Shown: positions 18,540-29,987, numbered from the stretch's first letter. The stretch: DNA of 38,106 nucleotides from Saprospiraceae bacterium (GCA_027009605.1 JALVCY010000203.1:1-38106), one strand, 5' to 3'. Translations and numbers: made by a program. The notes: generated by a model not told the origin, from the sequence alone.

Positions 18540-19160
18540 GTGAACGGTTTAATAGGTAGAAAAATTGGCATGACCAGTATCTATGATGATGCGGGTCGTA
18601 ATGTGGCGTGTACGGTAATTGAAGCCGGACCTTGTACCATTACTCAAGTGAAACGCCCCGAGACAGATGGCTACTACGCTATCCAACTGGGGTTTGCTGA
18701 TGCTAAAGAAAAGAATACAACGAAATCTTTAAAAGGCCATTTTGCGAAAGCCAATACAAGCCCTAAAAGAAAATTAGTTGAGTTTAGAGATGCTGAGATT
18801 GATAAAGGTCTCGGTGATACACTGACTGTAGCCGATGTCTTTGAAGAAGGTGACCTAGTCGATGTGGTCGGCACATCCAAAGGTAAAGGCTTTCAAGGTG
18901 TCGTGAAAAGACATGGCTTTGGAGGGGTCGGAGACCAGACGCATGGACAGCACAACCGGCTAAGAGCACCGGGGTCTATTGGCGCCGCATCTTATCCTGC
19001 AAAAGTAGTCAAAGGCATGAGAATGGCCGGCCAAATGGGTAACAAAAGGGTGAAGGCCTTAAACCTTACTGTTTTGAAAGTCCTTCCGGAAAAGAACTTG
19101 ATTTTAATAAAAGGTGCAGTACCCGGTCATAAAGGTGCTTTTGTAATCATTGAAAAATAA
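18540..19160 (+). CDS. rplC: 50S ribosomal protein L3 (GTG start)
   Basis: [14 protein letters not shown]...[16 protein letters not shown]...[23 protein letters not shown]. Confidence 0.98.
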   Translation: MNGLIGRKIGMTSIYDDAGRNVACTVIEAGPCTITQVKRPETDGYYAIQLGFADAKEKNTTKSLKGHFAKANTSPKRKLVEFRDAEIDKGLGDTLTVADVFEEGDLVDVVGTSKGKGFQGVVKRHGFGGVGDQTHGQHNRLRAPGSIGAASYPAKVVKGMRMAGQMGNKRVKALNLTVLKVLPEKNLILIKGAVPGHKGAFVIIEK

Positions 19161-19191
19161 AAGAACTTAGGTTCTATTAAATCGACGACAA

Positions 19192-19833
19192 ATGAAAATC
19201 GATATATTAAATACTCAAGGAAGTGCCACCGGACGTCAAGCTGACCTACTGGATAGCGTCTTCGGTATCGAAGTCAATGAGCACGCTATGTACCTTGCGG
19301 TAAAACAATTCTTGGCCAGACAGAGACAAGGTACACACAAGGCTAAAGAGCGTGGAGAAATTAAAGGCTCTACCAAAAAGCTTTTCAAGCAAAAAGGAAC
19401 GGGAGGGGCTAGACGGGGTAGTATAAAGAGTCCGGTGCTGCGCGGTGGTGGACGTGTATTCGGTCCCAAGCCTAGAAATTATGGCTTCAAATTGAATAAA
19501 AAGGTCAAAGCGCTTGCCAGAAACTCAGCCCTGTCCTCCAAATTGGCCGCCGGTGAAATCATAATCATTGAAGATTTTATAATGGAGACTCCTAGCACTA
19601 AAGCCATGAATAACATATTAGACGGAGTGAAAGGAGGTTTCAAAAAAGTGCTATTGGTTACGAAAGAGTTTGACCCGATAGTGATGAAAGCAGCAAGTAA
19701 TATTCCCGGTGTGGATGTACTTGCAGCTAAAGATATTAATACGTACCAGCTTTTGAAGGGGGATGTCATACTTTTACAAGAAGGTGCAGTGAACGTGGTC
19801 AATGAGCTGTGCTCTAAATACACTAAGAATTAA
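19192..19833 (+). CDS. rplD: 50S ribosomal protein L4
   Basis: RQRQGTHKAKERGEIKGSTKKLFKQKGTGGARRGSIKSPVLRGGGRVFGPKPR. Confidence 0.98.
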   Translation: MKIDILNTQGSATGRQADLLDSVFGIEVNEHAMYLAVKQFLARQRQGTHKAKERGEIKGSTKKLFKQKGTGGARRGSIKSPVLRGGGRVFGPKPRNYGFKLNKKVKALARNSALSSKLAAGEIIIIEDFIMETPSTKAMNNILDGVKGGFKKVLLVTKEFDPIVMKAASNIPGVDVLAAKDINTYQLLKGDVILLQEGAVNVVNELCSKYTKN

Positions 19834-19844
19834 ATTGTCTGAAG

Positions 19845-20141
19845 ATGATAAAACGCATTTTAATCAAGCCGGTCATTACTGAAAAATCTGAGCTTTTGAG
19901 TTCAAACCATAATCAGTACTCTTTTGTAGTCGATAAAAAGGCCAACAAAATTGAGATAAAAAAGGCTATTGAATCAAAATTTGATGTGACAGTGGAGCAC
20001 GTCAGTACGATGATTGTACCTGGTAAGTCCAAGTTGAGAGCCACTCGGTCTGGGTATGTTAAAGGTCGTACTTCAAGCTATAAAAAGGCCATCGTAACTG
20101 TTGCGGAAGGTGAACAGCTTGATATTTACGGAGAAGTTTAA
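19845..20141 (+). CDS. rplW: 50S ribosomal protein L23
   Basis: LIKPVITEKSELL...YSFVVDKKANKIEIKKAIESKFDVTVEHVSTM. Confidence 0.98.
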   Translation: MIKRILIKPVITEKSELLSSNHNQYSFVVDKKANKIEIKKAIESKFDVTVEHVSTMIVPGKSKLRATRSGYVKGRTSSYKKAIVTVAEGEQLDIYGEV

Positions 20142-20152
20142 AAGTTTAACTC

Positions 20153-20977
20153 ATGGGAATTAAGAAATATAAACCAGTAAGTCCGGGACTTCGTACGAGA
20201 GTATCGAACTCTTTTGAGGAGCTTACTACGGATAAGCCGGAAAAGAGCCTTTTGGCAAAGAAGAAAAAGTCTGGTGGTCGTAATAGCTCCGGGCGTATGA
20301 CGGTTCGCCAAAAAGGTGGTGGGCACAAACAACGCTATAGAGTGATTGATTTTAAACGTGATAAAGATGGTGTACCGGGAACGGTTAAGACCATAGAGTA
20401 TGATCCGAATAGATCTTCCTTTATTGCGCTCGTATGGTATGCGGATGGTGACAAGAGATATATCTTGGCTCCACGCGGAATCAAAGTTGGAGCTACCATT
20501 ATGTCCGGTGAGAAAGCAACTCCGGATGTTGGAAATGCTCTTTACCTGAAAGATATTCCTTTAGGTTCTGAAATCCACAACATTGAGATGCATCCGGGGC
20601 AAGGCGGGGCGATTGTACGTAGTGCAGGGGTCTATGCGGTCTTAACGGGTAAAGAAGGACGGTATGCCATCGTAAAACTTCCTTCCGGTGAAATGAGAAG
20701 AATTTTGATGACTTGCAAAGCAACCATGGGTAAAGTGGGCAACCAAGACCATAACTTATTGGTAGTGGGTAAAGCAGGAGCGAATAGATGGCGCGGTAAA
20801 CGTCCACATGTTCGGGGTGTTGTGATGAACCCGGTCGATCACCCAATGGGTGGTGGAGAAGGAAGAGCATCTGGTGGACACCCAAGATCAAGAACCGGAA
20901 TCAAGGCAAAAGGTCAGAAGACAAGAAGCCGCACGAAGCACTCCAACAAGTTAATCATTTCAAAACGGAAAAAATAA
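20153..20977 (+). CDS. rplB: 50S ribosomal protein L2
   Basis: Canonical [22 protein letters not shown] and [22 protein letters not shown]. Confidence 0.99.
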   Translation: MGIKKYKPVSPGLRTRVSNSFEELTTDKPEKSLLAKKKKSGGRNSSGRMTVRQKGGGHKQRYRVIDFKRDKDGVPGTVKTIEYDPNRSSFIALVWYADGDKRYILAPRGIKVGATIMSGEKATPDVGNALYLKDIPLGSEIHNIEMHPGQGGAIVRSAGVYAVLTGKEGRYAIVKLPSGEMRRILMTCKATMGKVGNQDHNLLVVGKAGANRWRGKRPHVRGVVMNPVDHPMGGGEGRASGGHPRSRTGIKAKGQKTRSRTKHSNKLIISKRKK

Positions 20978-20988
20978 ATTCTTAAGAT

Positions 20989-21258
20989 ATGCCTAGATCG
21001 CTGAAAAAAGGACCTTATGTTTACCATAAATTGCTAAAAAAACTAGCAAGGGTCAAAGAATCGAATAAAAAGCAGTTGATTAAGACTTGGTCAAGATCAT
21101 CGATGATAATTCCGGATATGGTTGGTGAAACCATCGGGGTACATAATGGGAAGATTCATGTTCCTGTATTTGTCACAGAGAGTATGGTCGGCCACAAATT
21201 GGGTGAGTTTGCTGCGACAAGAACCTTTAAAGGTCATTCCGGTAACCGGAAGAAATAA
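20989..21258 (+). CDS. rpsS: 30S ribosomal protein S19
   Basis: [11 protein letters not shown]...[22 protein letters not shown]...[15 protein letters not shown]. Confidence 0.99.
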   Translation: MPRSLKKGPYVYHKLLKKLARVKESNKKQLIKTWSRSSMIIPDMVGETIGVHNGKIHVPVFVTESMVGHKLGEFAATRTFKGHSGNRKK

Positions 21259-21294
21259 ACCATTTTTTTAGAGTTTGTAACTGAATAGTGTGAA

Positions 21295-21684
21295 ATGGAA
21301 GCTATAGCAAAATTAAATAATTGTCCCATGTCTCCTCGTAAGATGAGATTGATTGCGGATCTTATTCGGAACAAACCGGTGGATGAAGCACTTGGTATCT
21401 TAAAGTTTACTAAGAACGAAGCAGCCACTTGGTTGGAAAAATTACTTCTATCGGCCGTCGCCAATTGGGAGTATAAGTTGGATGGTAGCGTTGATTCGGA
21501 TGATTATGCATTGGTGGTCAAGACGATATTTGTTAACGGCGGCAGAATGTTAAAAAGAATTCAGCCGGCACCACAAGGTCGAGCGCATCGTGTTAGAAAA
21601 AGATCTAACCATGTGACCATAATAATTGAAAACACCCTACCATTGGAGACGGAGTCTTCTGTGGTAGAAATTGAAGAAGAATAA
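21295..21684 (+). CDS. rplV: 50S ribosomal protein L22
   Basis: [29 protein letters not shown]...[19 protein letters not shown]. Confidence 0.98.
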   Translation: MEAIAKLNNCPMSPRKMRLIADLIRNKPVDEALGILKFTKNEAATWLEKLLLSAVANWEYKLDGSVDSDDYALVVKTIFVNGGRMLKRIQPAPQGRAHRVRKRSNHVTIIIENTLPLETESSVVEIEEE

Positions 21685-21694
21685 ATCACTCATA

Positions 21695-22405
21695 ATGGGT
21701 CAAAAAACAAATCCAATAGGTAACAGATTGGGCGTCATCCGCGGATGGGAATCCAATTGGTATGGTGGCAAAAACTTTGCTGAGAATGTTGTTCAAGATG
21801 AAGAAATTCGTCGCTATTTAAGAGCACGTATTAGCAAAGGTGGCATCTCAAGAATTATTCTTGAAAGGACTTTGAAAAGAGTTACTGTGACCATCCACAC
21901 ATCTAGACCGGGTATCGTAATCGGTAAAGGGGGAAAAGAAGTGGAAAGACTAAAGCAGGAATTGAGAAAACTAACAGGCAAGGATGTTCAAATTAATATC
22001 CATGAAGTTAGAAGACCTGAGTTAGACGCTTATATCGTAGGAGAAACGGTTGCTCGCCAATTAGAAGCACGGATGAATTATCGCCGTGCTATTAAGGGAG
22101 CCATTCAATCTACGATTAGAGCAGGTGCAGGAGGTATCAAGATTCGTATCTCCGGTCGTTTGAACGGTGCAGAGATTGCTCGTTCAGAAGAGTATAAAGA
22201 AGGACGAATTCCTTTGCATACCTTCCGTGCGGATATCGACTATGCGCTAGTGGAAGCATTGACCATGTATGGGATTATTGGGATTAAGGTGTGGATATTT
22301 AAGGGAGAAGTACTGGTGAGAAGGGATTTAATGCCAACATCTGCGTCGAAAGAGCAAAAGCCGCATCATAGGAAAGGTGGCGGTAGAAGAAATAGACGTC
22401 GATAA
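21695..22405 (+). CDS. rpsC: 30S ribosomal protein S3
   Basis: [26 protein letters not shown] domain [17 protein letters not shown] at 21695 preferred to the upstream TTG at 21671. Confidence 0.98.
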   Translation: MGQKTNPIGNRLGVIRGWESNWYGGKNFAENVVQDEEIRRYLRARISKGGISRIILERTLKRVTVTIHTSRPGIVIGKGGKEVERLKQELRKLTGKDVQINIHEVRRPELDAYIVGETVARQLEARMNYRRAIKGAIQSTIRAGAGGIKIRISGRLNGAEIARSEEYKEGRIPLHTFRADIDYALVEALTMYGIIGIKVWIFKGEVLVRRDLMPTSASKEQKPHHRKGGGRRNRRR

Positions 22406-22431
22406 AACTAGATTTTTCAAAAATAAAGCCG

Positions 22432-22439
22432 TAACTTTG
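22432..22439 (+). promoter_or_regulatory. -7-like box TAACTTTG in the rpsC-rplP gap
   Basis: TAnnTTTG match in a 69-bp intergenic gap, longer than most neighbouring gaps in the operon. Confidence 0.5.
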
Positions 22440-22474
22440 CAGCCCTTTTTAGGGTCGAGTAAAAATTTAACGTC

Positions 22475-22894
22475 ATGTTACAACCAAAAAGAACAAAATA
22501 TAGAAAACAGCAGAAGGGTAGAAACCGCGGCTTGGCTTATAGAGGCAGCACTGTTGATTTCGGAAGCTATGGGTTGAAATCTTTAGAAGCAGGTCGCTTG
22601 ACCAGCAGACAGATAGAAGCTGCCCGTGTTGCTTTGACACGATACCTAAAAAGAGAGGGAAAAGTGTGGATTCGGATTTTTCCGGATAAGCCGATTACGT
22701 CTAAGCCGTTAGAAGTACGGATGGGTAAAGGTAAGGGAGCTTTGGATCACTATGTGGCAGTTATCAAACCCGGTAGAATTTTGTTTGAAATTGATGGTGT
22801 GGACTTTGAGTTAGCCAAAGAAGCTTTTAGATTGGCAGCACAAAAATTGCCTGTATTAACCAAAACAGTTAAAAGAATCGATTTAAGATCGTAA
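22475..22894 (+). CDS. rplP: 50S ribosomal protein L16
   Basis: [19 protein letters not shown]...[49 protein letters not shown]. Confidence 0.99.
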   Translation: MLQPKRTKYRKQQKGRNRGLAYRGSTVDFGSYGLKSLEAGRLTSRQIEAARVALTRYLKREGKVWIRIFPDKPITSKPLEVRMGKGKGALDHYVAVIKPGRILFEIDGVDFELAKEAFRLAAQKLPVLTKTVKRIDLRS

Positions 22895-22906
22895 AATTAG
22901 TTTGAT

Positions 22907-23170
22907 ATGGCTTCAGATAAGATGAAAGAATTAATGGACATGTCAGTTGAAGAGCTTAACAATAAGCTCACCGAGCTGGAAGTCGATTTCAATGATACCA
23001 AATTTGATAATGCGACGATGGGTATGGAAAACCCTTTGCTTTTGCGTTCTAAAAGACGTGATATCGCTCGTATCAAAACTGTCCTTAGACAACGCGAATT
23101 GGCTGATATGACGCCCGAAGCATTGGCTAAACGCTCAAAAATTGTCCAACGTAGAAAAAAACGTAGGTAA
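22907..23170 (+). CDS. rpmC: 50S ribosomal protein L29
   Basis: MSVEELNNKLTELEVDFNDTKF...NPLLLRSKRRDIARIKTVLRQRE; position in operon. Confidence 0.95.
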   Translation: MASDKMKELMDMSVEELNNKLTELEVDFNDTKFDNATMGMENPLLLRSKRRDIARIKTVLRQRELADMTPEALAKRSKIVQRRKKRR

Positions 23171-23188
23171 AACTACTGAAACAGAGAT

Positions 23189-23446
23189 ATGATGGAAAGA
23201 AATCTTAGAAAGATACGTACAGGCGTAGTTTCCAGTAACAAAATGGAGAAAACGATTACTGTTGTAGTTGAAAAACGCTTAAAGCATCCCATTTATGGTA
23301 AGTATGTGAAGCGGACTAAAAAATTTGTGGCTCATGATGAAAAGAATGAGTGCAATATAGGTGATGTAGTTAACATTATGGAGACTAGACCACTTAGCAA
23401 AAGAAAAAGATGGCGCTTGATCGAAATCATTGAGAAAGCCAAATAA
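23189..23446 (+). CDS. rpsQ: 30S ribosomal protein S17
   Basis: [43 protein letters not shown]. Confidence 0.98.
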   Translation: MMERNLRKIRTGVVSSNKMEKTITVVVEKRLKHPIYGKYVKRTKKFVAHDEKNECNIGDVVNIMETRPLSKRKRWRLIEIIEKAK

Positions 23447-23469
23447 ATAATACTTTAACCGGAAAGATC

Positions 23470-23838
23470 ATGATACAGCAAGAGTCAAGACTGAAAGTTG
23501 CCGACAATAGTGGAGCCAAAGAAGTACTTTGTATTAGAGTTTTAGGAAACTCAAAACAGCGTTATGCTTCTATTGGTGACCAGATTGTTGTCACCGTAAA
23601 ATCGGCATTTCCCGGGGGAGGTGTCAAAAAAGGGACTGTCACCAAAGCAGTTGTCGTAAGAACCAAAAAACCTTTGAGAAGGGATGATGGCTCTTATATT
23701 CGCTTTGATGATAATGCGGTCGTTTTGCTTAATGAAGCTGAAGAGCCTAGAGGAACTCGTATTTTTGGCCCTGTAGCTCGTGAATTGAGAGCAAAAGATT
23801 ATATGAAGATTGTTTCACTGGCTCCTGAAGTACTTTAA
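23470..23838 (+). CDS. rplN: 50S ribosomal protein L14
   Basis: [26 protein letters not shown]...[29 protein letters not shown]. Confidence 0.99.
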   Translation: MIQQESRLKVADNSGAKEVLCIRVLGNSKQRYASIGDQIVVTVKSAFPGGGVKKGTVTKAVVVRTKKPLRRDDGSYIRFDDNAVVLLNEAEEPRGTRIFGPVARELRAKDYMKIVSLAPEVL

Positions 23839-23849
23839 ATATTGCAAAA

Positions 23850-24200
23850 ATGGCTTTGAAAAAGAAAGAATATAAATCAGGCAATCGCTTTGAACCTAAA
23901 CTCCACATCCGAAAGGATGATATGGTGGTAGTTATCTCTGGCAACCATAAAGGAGAAAAAGGTAAAGTGATTCAAGTTTTTCCTAAACTTGGGAAAGCAA
24001 TTGTCGAAGGGGTAAATATGGTCACTAAGCACCTTAAACCTACCCAAAAAAATGAAGGCGGACGTATCAAAGAACCAGCTCCTATTCATGTAGCAAAGTT
24101 GATGGTCATTGATAAGTCCGGCAACGCAACAAGAATTGGCCGCAAACTAGTCGATGGTAAGTTGGTCAGATATTCTAAAAAATCTGGTGAAATAATTTAA
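23850..24200 (+). CDS. rplX: 50S ribosomal protein L24
   Basis: [29 protein letters not shown]...[13 protein letters not shown]. Confidence 0.97.
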   Translation: MALKKKEYKSGNRFEPKLHIRKDDMVVVISGNHKGEKGKVIQVFPKLGKAIVEGVNMVTKHLKPTQKNEGGRIKEPAPIHVAKLMVIDKSGNATRIGRKLVDGKLVRYSKKSGEII

Positions 24201-24772
24201 TGATGAGCACAACGACGACACCAAGACTGAAGGACTATTATAGGGAGACAATTGTACCGGCTTTGATGAAGCAGTTCAATTATAGTTCTGTAATGCAAGT
24301 GCCTAAGTTAGTAAAAATTACAGTTAATCAAACCATTGGGGATGCTGTAAATGATAAAAAACTGATTGATATTGCGGCAGAAGAATTGACCATCATTACA
24401 GGCCAAAAACCGGCAGTGATTCACGCCAAACGTTCAGTCTCTAACTTTAAGCTGAGAGAAGGGATGCCGATTGCGGTTAAAGTGACCTTGCGGAAAGTTA
24501 TGATGTATGAATTTTTGGAGCGCCTAGTCTCTATTGCCTTACCTCGTGTAAGGGACTTTAGAGGGATTAACGATAAGGGCTTTGACGGACGCGGCAACTA
24601 CTCAATGGGAATCAAAGAACAAATTATCTTTCCGGAAATTAATTTGGATAAGATTAACAGAATTCAAGGAATGGACATTTCTTTCGTAACTACAGCGCAA
24701 ACAGATGCTGAAGCATTGGCTTTGTTGAAAGCTTTCGGAATGCCGTTTAAGAATCAAAATAAAAACAACTAG
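24200..24772 (+). CDS. rplE: 50S ribosomal protein L5
   Basis: [36 protein letters not shown]...[16 protein letters not shown]; start overlaps the rplX stop (TAATG). Confidence 0.98.
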   Translation: MMSTTTTPRLKDYYRETIVPALMKQFNYSSVMQVPKLVKITVNQTIGDAVNDKKLIDIAAEELTIITGQKPAVIHAKRSVSNFKLREGMPIAVKVTLRKVMMYEFLERLVSIALPRVRDFRGINDKGFDGRGNYSMGIKEQIIFPEINLDKINRIQGMDISFVTTAQTDAEALALLKAFGMPFKNQNKNN

Positions 24773-24776
24773 CTTT

Positions 24777-25046
24777 ATGTCAAAGAAATCATTGATAGCA
24801 AGAGAGCGGAAGAGAGAAAAAATGGTCGCTAAGTATGCCGACCTTCGTAAGAAGTTGAAGGAGGCCGGGGATTATGAAGCATTGGATAAGTTGCCTAAAA
24901 ATTCTGCAGCTGTTAGATTACATAACAGATGCAAATTGACAGGACGTCCAAAGGGGTATATGAGACGCTTCGGTATTAGCCGGGTAACCTTTAGAGAAAT
25001 GGCTTTAGCAGGGAAAATTCCCGGAATAACCAAAGCTAGTTGGTAA
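24777..25046 (+). CDS. rpsN: 30S ribosomal protein S14 (zinc-free form)
   Basis: 89 aa, [27 protein letters not shown]...[10 protein letters not shown]; no paired CxxC. Confidence 0.98.
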   Translation: MSKKSLIARERKREKMVAKYADLRKKLKEAGDYEALDKLPKNSAAVRLHNRCKLTGRPKGYMRRFGISRVTFREMALAGKIPGITKASW

Positions 25047-25064
25047 TTTTAAACAAAACAGAAG

Positions 25065-25466
25065 ATGTACGTTACTGATCCAATTGCAGACTACTTAACT
25101 AGAATTCGTAATGCTCAAAGTGCCGGGCATAAGGTGGTTGATATTCCTGCGTCAAAGATGAAAAAAAGTATCACTGAGATACTTTATAATCATGGTTATA
25201 TTTTGAAGTATAAGTTTGTTGAAGACAGCAAACAGGGCATCATTAAGATAGCGCTAAAATATGACCCTGTGACCAAAGCTCCGGTGATTAGAAGCTTGAA
25301 AAGATATTCTAAGCCGGGCTTAAGAAAATATTTTGGTGTGGATAATATCCCCCGTGTTATTAATGGTTTGGGTATTGCCATCGTTTCTACCTCTAAAGGG
25401 GTGATTACGGACAAAGAAGCCAGAAAATATAATGTAGGAGGCGAAGTCCTTTGTACCATTTACTAA
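25065..25466 (+). CDS. rpsH: 30S ribosomal protein S8
   Basis: [19 protein letters not shown]...[33 protein letters not shown]. Confidence 0.99.
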   Translation: MYVTDPIADYLTRIRNAQSAGHKVVDIPASKMKKSITEILYNHGYILKYKFVEDSKQGIIKIALKYDPVTKAPVIRSLKRYSKPGLRKYFGVDNIPRVINGLGIAIVSTSKGVITDKEARKYNVGGEVLCTIY

Positions 25467-25485
25467 TTTTGAAGAAGTATTAATC

Positions 25486-26040
25486 ATGTCAAGAATAGGA
25501 AACGCACCAGTCTTTATCCCTGCTAATGTCGAAATTAGTGTGGATGCTGGAAATGTAGTCACAGTTAAAGGACCAAAAGGAACTTTGACCCAAAAGGTAG
25601 ATCCGGACATGTCTATCACAATCGAAGATGGACAGCTAGGGGTTAAAAGACCTACAGATCAAAAGCGCCATAAAGCGATGCACGGACTTTACCGCTCCTT
25701 AATCAATAATATGGTTGAAGGTGTGAGTAACGGCTTTGTCAAAGAGCTTGAATTGGTCGGGGTTGGATACAGAGCTTCTAACAAAGGCAATTTGTTAGAA
25801 ATTCAAGTAGGCTATTCTCACCCGATTATGTTTTATATTCCTGATGATTTGAAATTAGAGACTGTTACCGAAAAAGGAAAACCGCCTCTTGTTCGTTTAG
25901 AAGGGATTGATAAACAGTTGATTGGTCAAGTAGCCGCAAAGATTAGAAGCTTCCGTAAACCTGAGCCTTACAAAGGAAAGGGGATTAAGTATAAAGGAGA
26001 AATCCTTAGAAGAAAAGCAGGTAAGACTGCAGCTAAGTAA
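25486..26040 (+). CDS. rplF: 50S ribosomal protein L6
   Basis: [34 protein letters not shown]...GVGYRA...[23 protein letters not shown]. Confidence 0.99.
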   Translation: MSRIGNAPVFIPANVEISVDAGNVVTVKGPKGTLTQKVDPDMSITIEDGQLGVKRPTDQKRHKAMHGLYRSLINNMVEGVSNGFVKELELVGVGYRASNKGNLLEIQVGYSHPIMFYIPDDLKLETVTEKGKPPLVRLEGIDKQLIGQVAAKIRSFRKPEPYKGKGIKYKGEILRRKAGKTAAK

Positions 26041-26059
26041 ACAAGAAGAACTTATTAGC

Positions 26060-26401
26060 ATGGGACAATTAACAAAAAGAAAACGCATCCACTTGCGCAT
26101 TAGAAAGAAGGTCAAAGGAACTTCTGTGAAGCCAAGATTGAATGTGTTCAGAAGTAATAAACACATTTATTGTCAATTGATTGATGATAGAAAAGGGGTG
26201 ACTATCGTTGGGGCGTCTTCTAAGGAAGTCTCTAATGAGGGCACAAGGACTGATGTGGCTAAACGTGTCGGTGAAAAGCTTGCCGAAAGAGCATTAGCGA
26301 TGTCCATCAATACAAGTGTCTTTGATAGGGGGGGATACCTTTATCACGGACGAGTAAAGGCCTTGGCAGATGGGGCTAGAGAAAAGGGTCTTCAATTTTA
26401 A
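26060..26401 (+). CDS. rplR: 50S ribosomal protein L18
   Basis: [29 protein letters not shown]...[21 protein letters not shown]. Confidence 0.98.
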   Translation: MGQLTKRKRIHLRIRKKVKGTSVKPRLNVFRSNKHIYCQLIDDRKGVTIVGASSKEVSNEGTRTDVAKRVGEKLAERALAMSINTSVFDRGGYLYHGRVKALADGAREKGLQF

Positions 26402-26422
26402 ACCACACCATATTTTTCAATA

Positions 26423-26959
26423 ATGGCTAGAGAAAGAAAGAATAACAAAGGAAAACAAGATGCACGGTCTAATGCAGACAGCAGTCTTCAAGATAGATTA
26501 GTTACAGTCAACAGAGTTGCTAAAGTAACTAAAGGTGGACGTACCTTCAGCTTCGCAGCAATTGTTGTTGTTGGTGATGGAGATGGTACCGTCGGCCATG
26601 GCTTAGGAAAAGCTAGACAGGTTTCTGAAGCGATTGCGAAAGCAATTGAAGATGCTAAAAGAAACTTGGTTAAAGTACCGGTTCATAATGGGACAATCCC
26701 TCATGAACAAAACGGTAAGTATAGTGCCGCTAGAGTGTTCATTAAGCCTGCTTCCGGTGGTACCGGTGTCATTGCCGGTGGGGCGATGCGTGCCGTATTG
26801 GAATTGGCCGGAGTACACAACGTACTAGCGAAGTCGATTGGCTCAACAAACCCGCATAATGTTGTGAAAGCAACTATTGATGCACTTCTAAAACTAAGAT
26901 CTCCGCTTACTATTGCAAAGCAAAGAAATGTACCGGTAGGTAAGGTCTTTAACGGATAA
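26423..26959 (+). CDS. rpsE: 30S ribosomal protein S5
   Basis: [47 protein letters not shown]...[21 protein letters not shown]. Confidence 0.99.
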   Translation: MARERKNNKGKQDARSNADSSLQDRLVTVNRVAKVTKGGRTFSFAAIVVVGDGDGTVGHGLGKARQVSEAIAKAIEDAKRNLVKVPVHNGTIPHEQNGKYSAARVFIKPASGGTGVIAGGAMRAVLELAGVHNVLAKSIGSTNPHNVVKATIDALLKLRSPLTIAKQRNVPVGKVFNG

Positions 26960-26970
26960 ATGTTATTGAA

Positions 26971-27150
26971 ATGGGAAAGATAAAGGTCACACAAGTTAAA
27001 AGTGCTATTGATCGCTCTAAAAGGCAGAAGAATACGCTAAAAGCTTTAGGATTAAAAAGAATTAATCAATCTGTTGAGCATCATGCTACTCCACAAATTT
27101 TGGGGATGGTAGCGAAGGTTGCACATTTGGTTGTTACAGAAGAAATTTAA
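26971..27150 (+). CDS. rpmD: 50S ribosomal protein L30 (missing from ORF track)
   Basis: Manual translation MGKIKVTQVKSAIDRSKRQKNTLKALGLKRINQSVEHHATPQILGMVAKVAHLVVTEEI*; 59 aa, between rpsE and rplO. Confidence 0.97.
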   Translation: MGKIKVTQVKSAIDRSKRQKNTLKALGLKRINQSVEHHATPQILGMVAKVAHLVVTEEI

Positions 27151-27187
27151 CTGTCAAAGTCTTTGTAAGTTAAAAAAAATTAAACTG

Positions 27188-27634
27188 ATGAAACTTAACG
27201 AATTAAAGCCGGCTAAAGGAGCGGTACATTCAACGAAAAGAATTGGTAGAGGACAAGGTTCTGGTAGAGGAGGTACTTCTACTCGTGGGCATAAAGGCCA
27301 AAAGTCTCGTTCTGGATATAGCAGAAAGCGTGGGTTTGAAGGTGGACAATTGCCATTGCAGGCTCGTTTGCCGAAGCGGGGGTTTAGATCTCGTAACAGA
27401 ATAGCTTATGTTCCGTTAAACTTTAGCCGAATCCAAGAGATTTTAGACAAATATAGCTTGGATAGCATTACGGTGGAGTCTTTACGAGCCAATGGTATCT
27501 TGAGAAAGAATGAACTAGTGAAAATCTTGGCTTGGGGAGAAATGAAGAAGGGTATCCAAATTGAAGCACATGCTGCATCAAAGAAAGCCCTAGAAGAGGT
27601 CGAAAAGATGGGCGGAAAGATTACTATTCTTTAA
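27188..27634 (+). CDS. rplO: 50S ribosomal protein L15
   Basis: MKLNELKPAKGAVHSTKRIGRGQGSGRGGTSTRGHKGQKSRSG; ATG at 27188, the upstream ORF extension overlaps rpmD. Confidence 0.97.
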   Translation: MKLNELKPAKGAVHSTKRIGRGQGSGRGGTSTRGHKGQKSRSGYSRKRGFEGGQLPLQARLPKRGFRSRNRIAYVPLNFSRIQEILDKYSLDSITVESLRANGILRKNELVKILAWGEMKKGIQIEAHAASKKALEEVEKMGGKITIL

Positions 27635-27720
27635 AATATAGTATCTTTTTGAGATATATTGCTGAATAACCCTTAGTTTTGGGATGAGAGAACATAACAA
27701 AGTATGAGACTAATTGCTAC

Positions 27721-27743
27721 AAACACACTGACAGGGTGTGTTT
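27721..27743 (+). promoter_or_regulatory. secY leader stem-loop
   Basis: AAACACAC-TGACAGG-GTGTGTTT followed by T/TG, 24 bp before the secY ATG. Confidence 0.5.
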
Positions 27744-27766
27744 TGTGCTGTAAATAAGAAAATCTG

Positions 27767-29128
27767 ATGAAACGATTAATTGATACGCTGAAGAATATCT
27801 GGAAGATTGAAGAGCTTCGTAAGAGAATTCTTGTCACCTTGGGCCTTATCCTTGTTTATAGGATTGGGGCTTTTGTGGTTTTACCGGGGGTAGTTGCGTC
27901 TAAAATTACTGCCGGAAATCCGGACAATCCCGGAGATTTACTTCAAATCTTGAATATGTTTACAGGTGGTGCTTTCAAAGCGGCGTCTATTTTTGCTTTA
28001 GGGATTATGCCTTATATTACGGCCTCTATTGTGATTCAAGTCTTAGGCTTTGCGGTACCGTATTTTCAGCGTTTACAGCAGAAAGAAGGGGAGTCCGGCC
28101 GAAAAAAGATTACCCAAATTACTAGAATATTGACGGTGTTTATTACGCTAGTGCAAGGTAGTGCATACTTGACTATGATTCAGAGTCAGGGCGCTATTGA
28201 TCCTAATATTAGCACCACGGTTTTCTGGTTCTCTAACATTATTATCTTGATGACCGGAACCATCTTTGCGATGTGGCTTGGGGAAAGAATAACCGAAAGA
28301 GGGGTTGGTAACGGGGTGTCTATTTTGATTTTGATTGGTATTATTGCTCGTTTGCCACAGTCTTTTATTGCTGAGTTTCAGTCTAAGATTGGAGCCAATG
28401 GGGGACTAGTGGCCTTCGTACTAGAAATGGTCTTTTTATTCTTAGTTGTTTTGGCTACGGTTATGATTACTCAAGCAATTCGTAGAATCCCTATTCAGTT
28501 TGCCAAAAGAATGGTTGGACGGGGAACATCCAACATGCCTGTTGCCGGAGCAAGAGATTTTATCCCAATTAAATTAAATGCTTCCGGCGTAATGCCCATC
28601 ATTTTTGCGCAAGCGCTGATGATGTTGCCGGCTATGTTGGGACGAGCCATGTCCAAAGGTACGCCAAGTAGTTTTGTAATGGCATTGAATGATTTTACAT
28701 CTGTACCTTACAATGCCATCTATTTTGTCTTAATTGTGCTTTTTACCTACATATACACTGCGTTGATTGTAGATCCAAAGCAATACTCAGAGTATTTGAA
28801 GCATCAAAATGCTTTTATTCCCGGTGTAAAGCCGGGCAGAAGTACGTCAGAATTTATAGACACTATTACCAGTAGAATTACTTTGCCGGGCGCTATTTTT
28901 CTTGGGGTTATCGCAATTATGCCTGCGTTTGCTAATATTTTTGGTGTAAATCGTTCATTTGCTTATTTCTTTGGAGGTACATCTCTATTGATTTTGGTTG
29001 GTGTCGCTTTAGACACTTTGCAGCAAATTGAGAGCTACCTATTGATGAGAAAGTATGACGGTTTGATTAAATCAGGAAAATTACAAGGTAGAGGTAGTGG
29101 TTTACAAGGTATTGGTGCAAGCATGTAA
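27767..29128 (+). CDS. secY: Preprotein translocase subunit SecY
   Basis: 453 aa, ten TM-like segments, FALGIMPYITASIVIQ, YSEYLKHQNAFIPGVKPGRSTSEFID. Confidence 0.98.
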   Translation: MKRLIDTLKNIWKIEELRKRILVTLGLILVYRIGAFVVLPGVVASKITAGNPDNPGDLLQILNMFTGGAFKAASIFALGIMPYITASIVIQVLGFAVPYFQRLQQKEGESGRKKITQITRILTVFITLVQGSAYLTMIQSQGAIDPNISTTVFWFSNIIILMTGTIFAMWLGERITERGVGNGVSILILIGIIARLPQSFIAEFQSKIGANGGLVAFVLEMVFLFLVVLATVMITQAIRRIPIQFAKRMVGRGTSNMPVAGARDFIPIKLNASGVMPIIFAQALMMLPAMLGRAMSKGTPSSFVMALNDFTSVPYNAIYFVLIVLFTYIYTALIVDPKQYSEYLKHQNAFIPGVKPGRSTSEFIDTITSRITLPGAIFLGVIAIMPAFANIFGVNRSFAYFFGGTSLLILVGVALDTLQQIESYLLMRKYDGLIKSGKLQGRGSGLQGIGASM

Positions 29129-29154
29129 TAAACTTTGCTCCAAAGCAAAATTGA

Positions 29155-29952
29155 ATGATATACTACAAGACGGAAGAAGAAATTGAGCTGATTCGCGAAA
29201 GCTGTTTGTGGGTTTGTAAGACCTTAGCGTATGCAGGCTCTCTCTTAAAGCCTGGTGTCACAGGTGCATATATCGATGCAAAGGCAGAAGAATTTATTCG
29301 AGATAATAATGGAGTTCCGGGCTTTAAAGGGTATGGAGGATTCCCCGGTACGTTGTGTATTTCCATAAATGAGCAAGTGGTTCATGGGATTCCTAGTGAC
29401 CGTCCATTTGAAGATGGGGATATCGTGTCATTGGATTGTGGTGTCATTATGAATGAATATAACGGCGATGCTGCTTACACTTTTGCGCTTGGTGACGTTG
29501 CCGAAGAGACAATGGAGCTCTTAAGAGTGACTAAAGAATCCTTATACAGAGGGATTGACCAAGCTGTCAAAGGAAATAGAATAGGAGATATTGGTTATGC
29601 TATCCAAAATTTTGCCGAAAGGCAGAAAGGGTATGGGATTGTGAGAGAGTTAGTTGGGCACGGTATCGGCAAAGCGTTGCATGAAGATCCGGAAGTACCC
29701 AATTATGGAAGAAGAGGTCGTGGGATTTTGATGAAGGAGAATTTAGTGATAGCGATAGAGCCCATGGTTAACTTGAAAACCAAACATGTAGTCCAAGAAA
29801 AGGATGGTTGGACTATCCGAACAAAAGATAAAAAGCCGTCTGCTCATTATGAACATACGGTTGTAGTAAAGAAAAACAAGGCAGAGATACTATCAGATCA
29901 CTCTTTTATAGAGGAAATGATAAAAAGTAATCAAGAACTTAAGCAAGTTTAA
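29155..29952 (+). CDS. map: Type I methionine aminopeptidase
   Basis: [66 protein letters not shown]. Confidence 0.98.
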   Translation: MIYYKTEEEIELIRESCLWVCKTLAYAGSLLKPGVTGAYIDAKAEEFIRDNNGVPGFKGYGGFPGTLCISINEQVVHGIPSDRPFEDGDIVSLDCGVIMNEYNGDAAYTFALGDVAEETMELLRVTKESLYRGIDQAVKGNRIGDIGYAIQNFAERQKGYGIVRELVGHGIGKALHEDPEVPNYGRRGRGILMKENLVIAIEPMVNLKTKHVVQEKDGWTIRTKDKKPSAHYEHTVVVKKNKAEILSDHSFIEEMIKSNQELKQV

Positions 29953-29963
29953 GATTTTATGCG

Positions 29964-29971
29964 TATCTTTG
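29964..29971 (+). promoter_or_regulatory. -7-like box TATCTTTG upstream of infA
   Basis: TAnnTTTG in the map-infA gap, 16 bp before the ATG. Confidence 0.5.
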
Positions 29972-29987
29972 CACTCCGAATTTTGAT

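Noticed and set aside
20499-20891. 130-aa minus-strand ORF in rplB
   Set aside because: Antisense to conserved rplB; chance ORF.
22377-22577. 66-aa ORF across the rpsC-rplP gap
   Set aside because: Overlaps rplP out of frame; the gap is better explained as a regulatory region.
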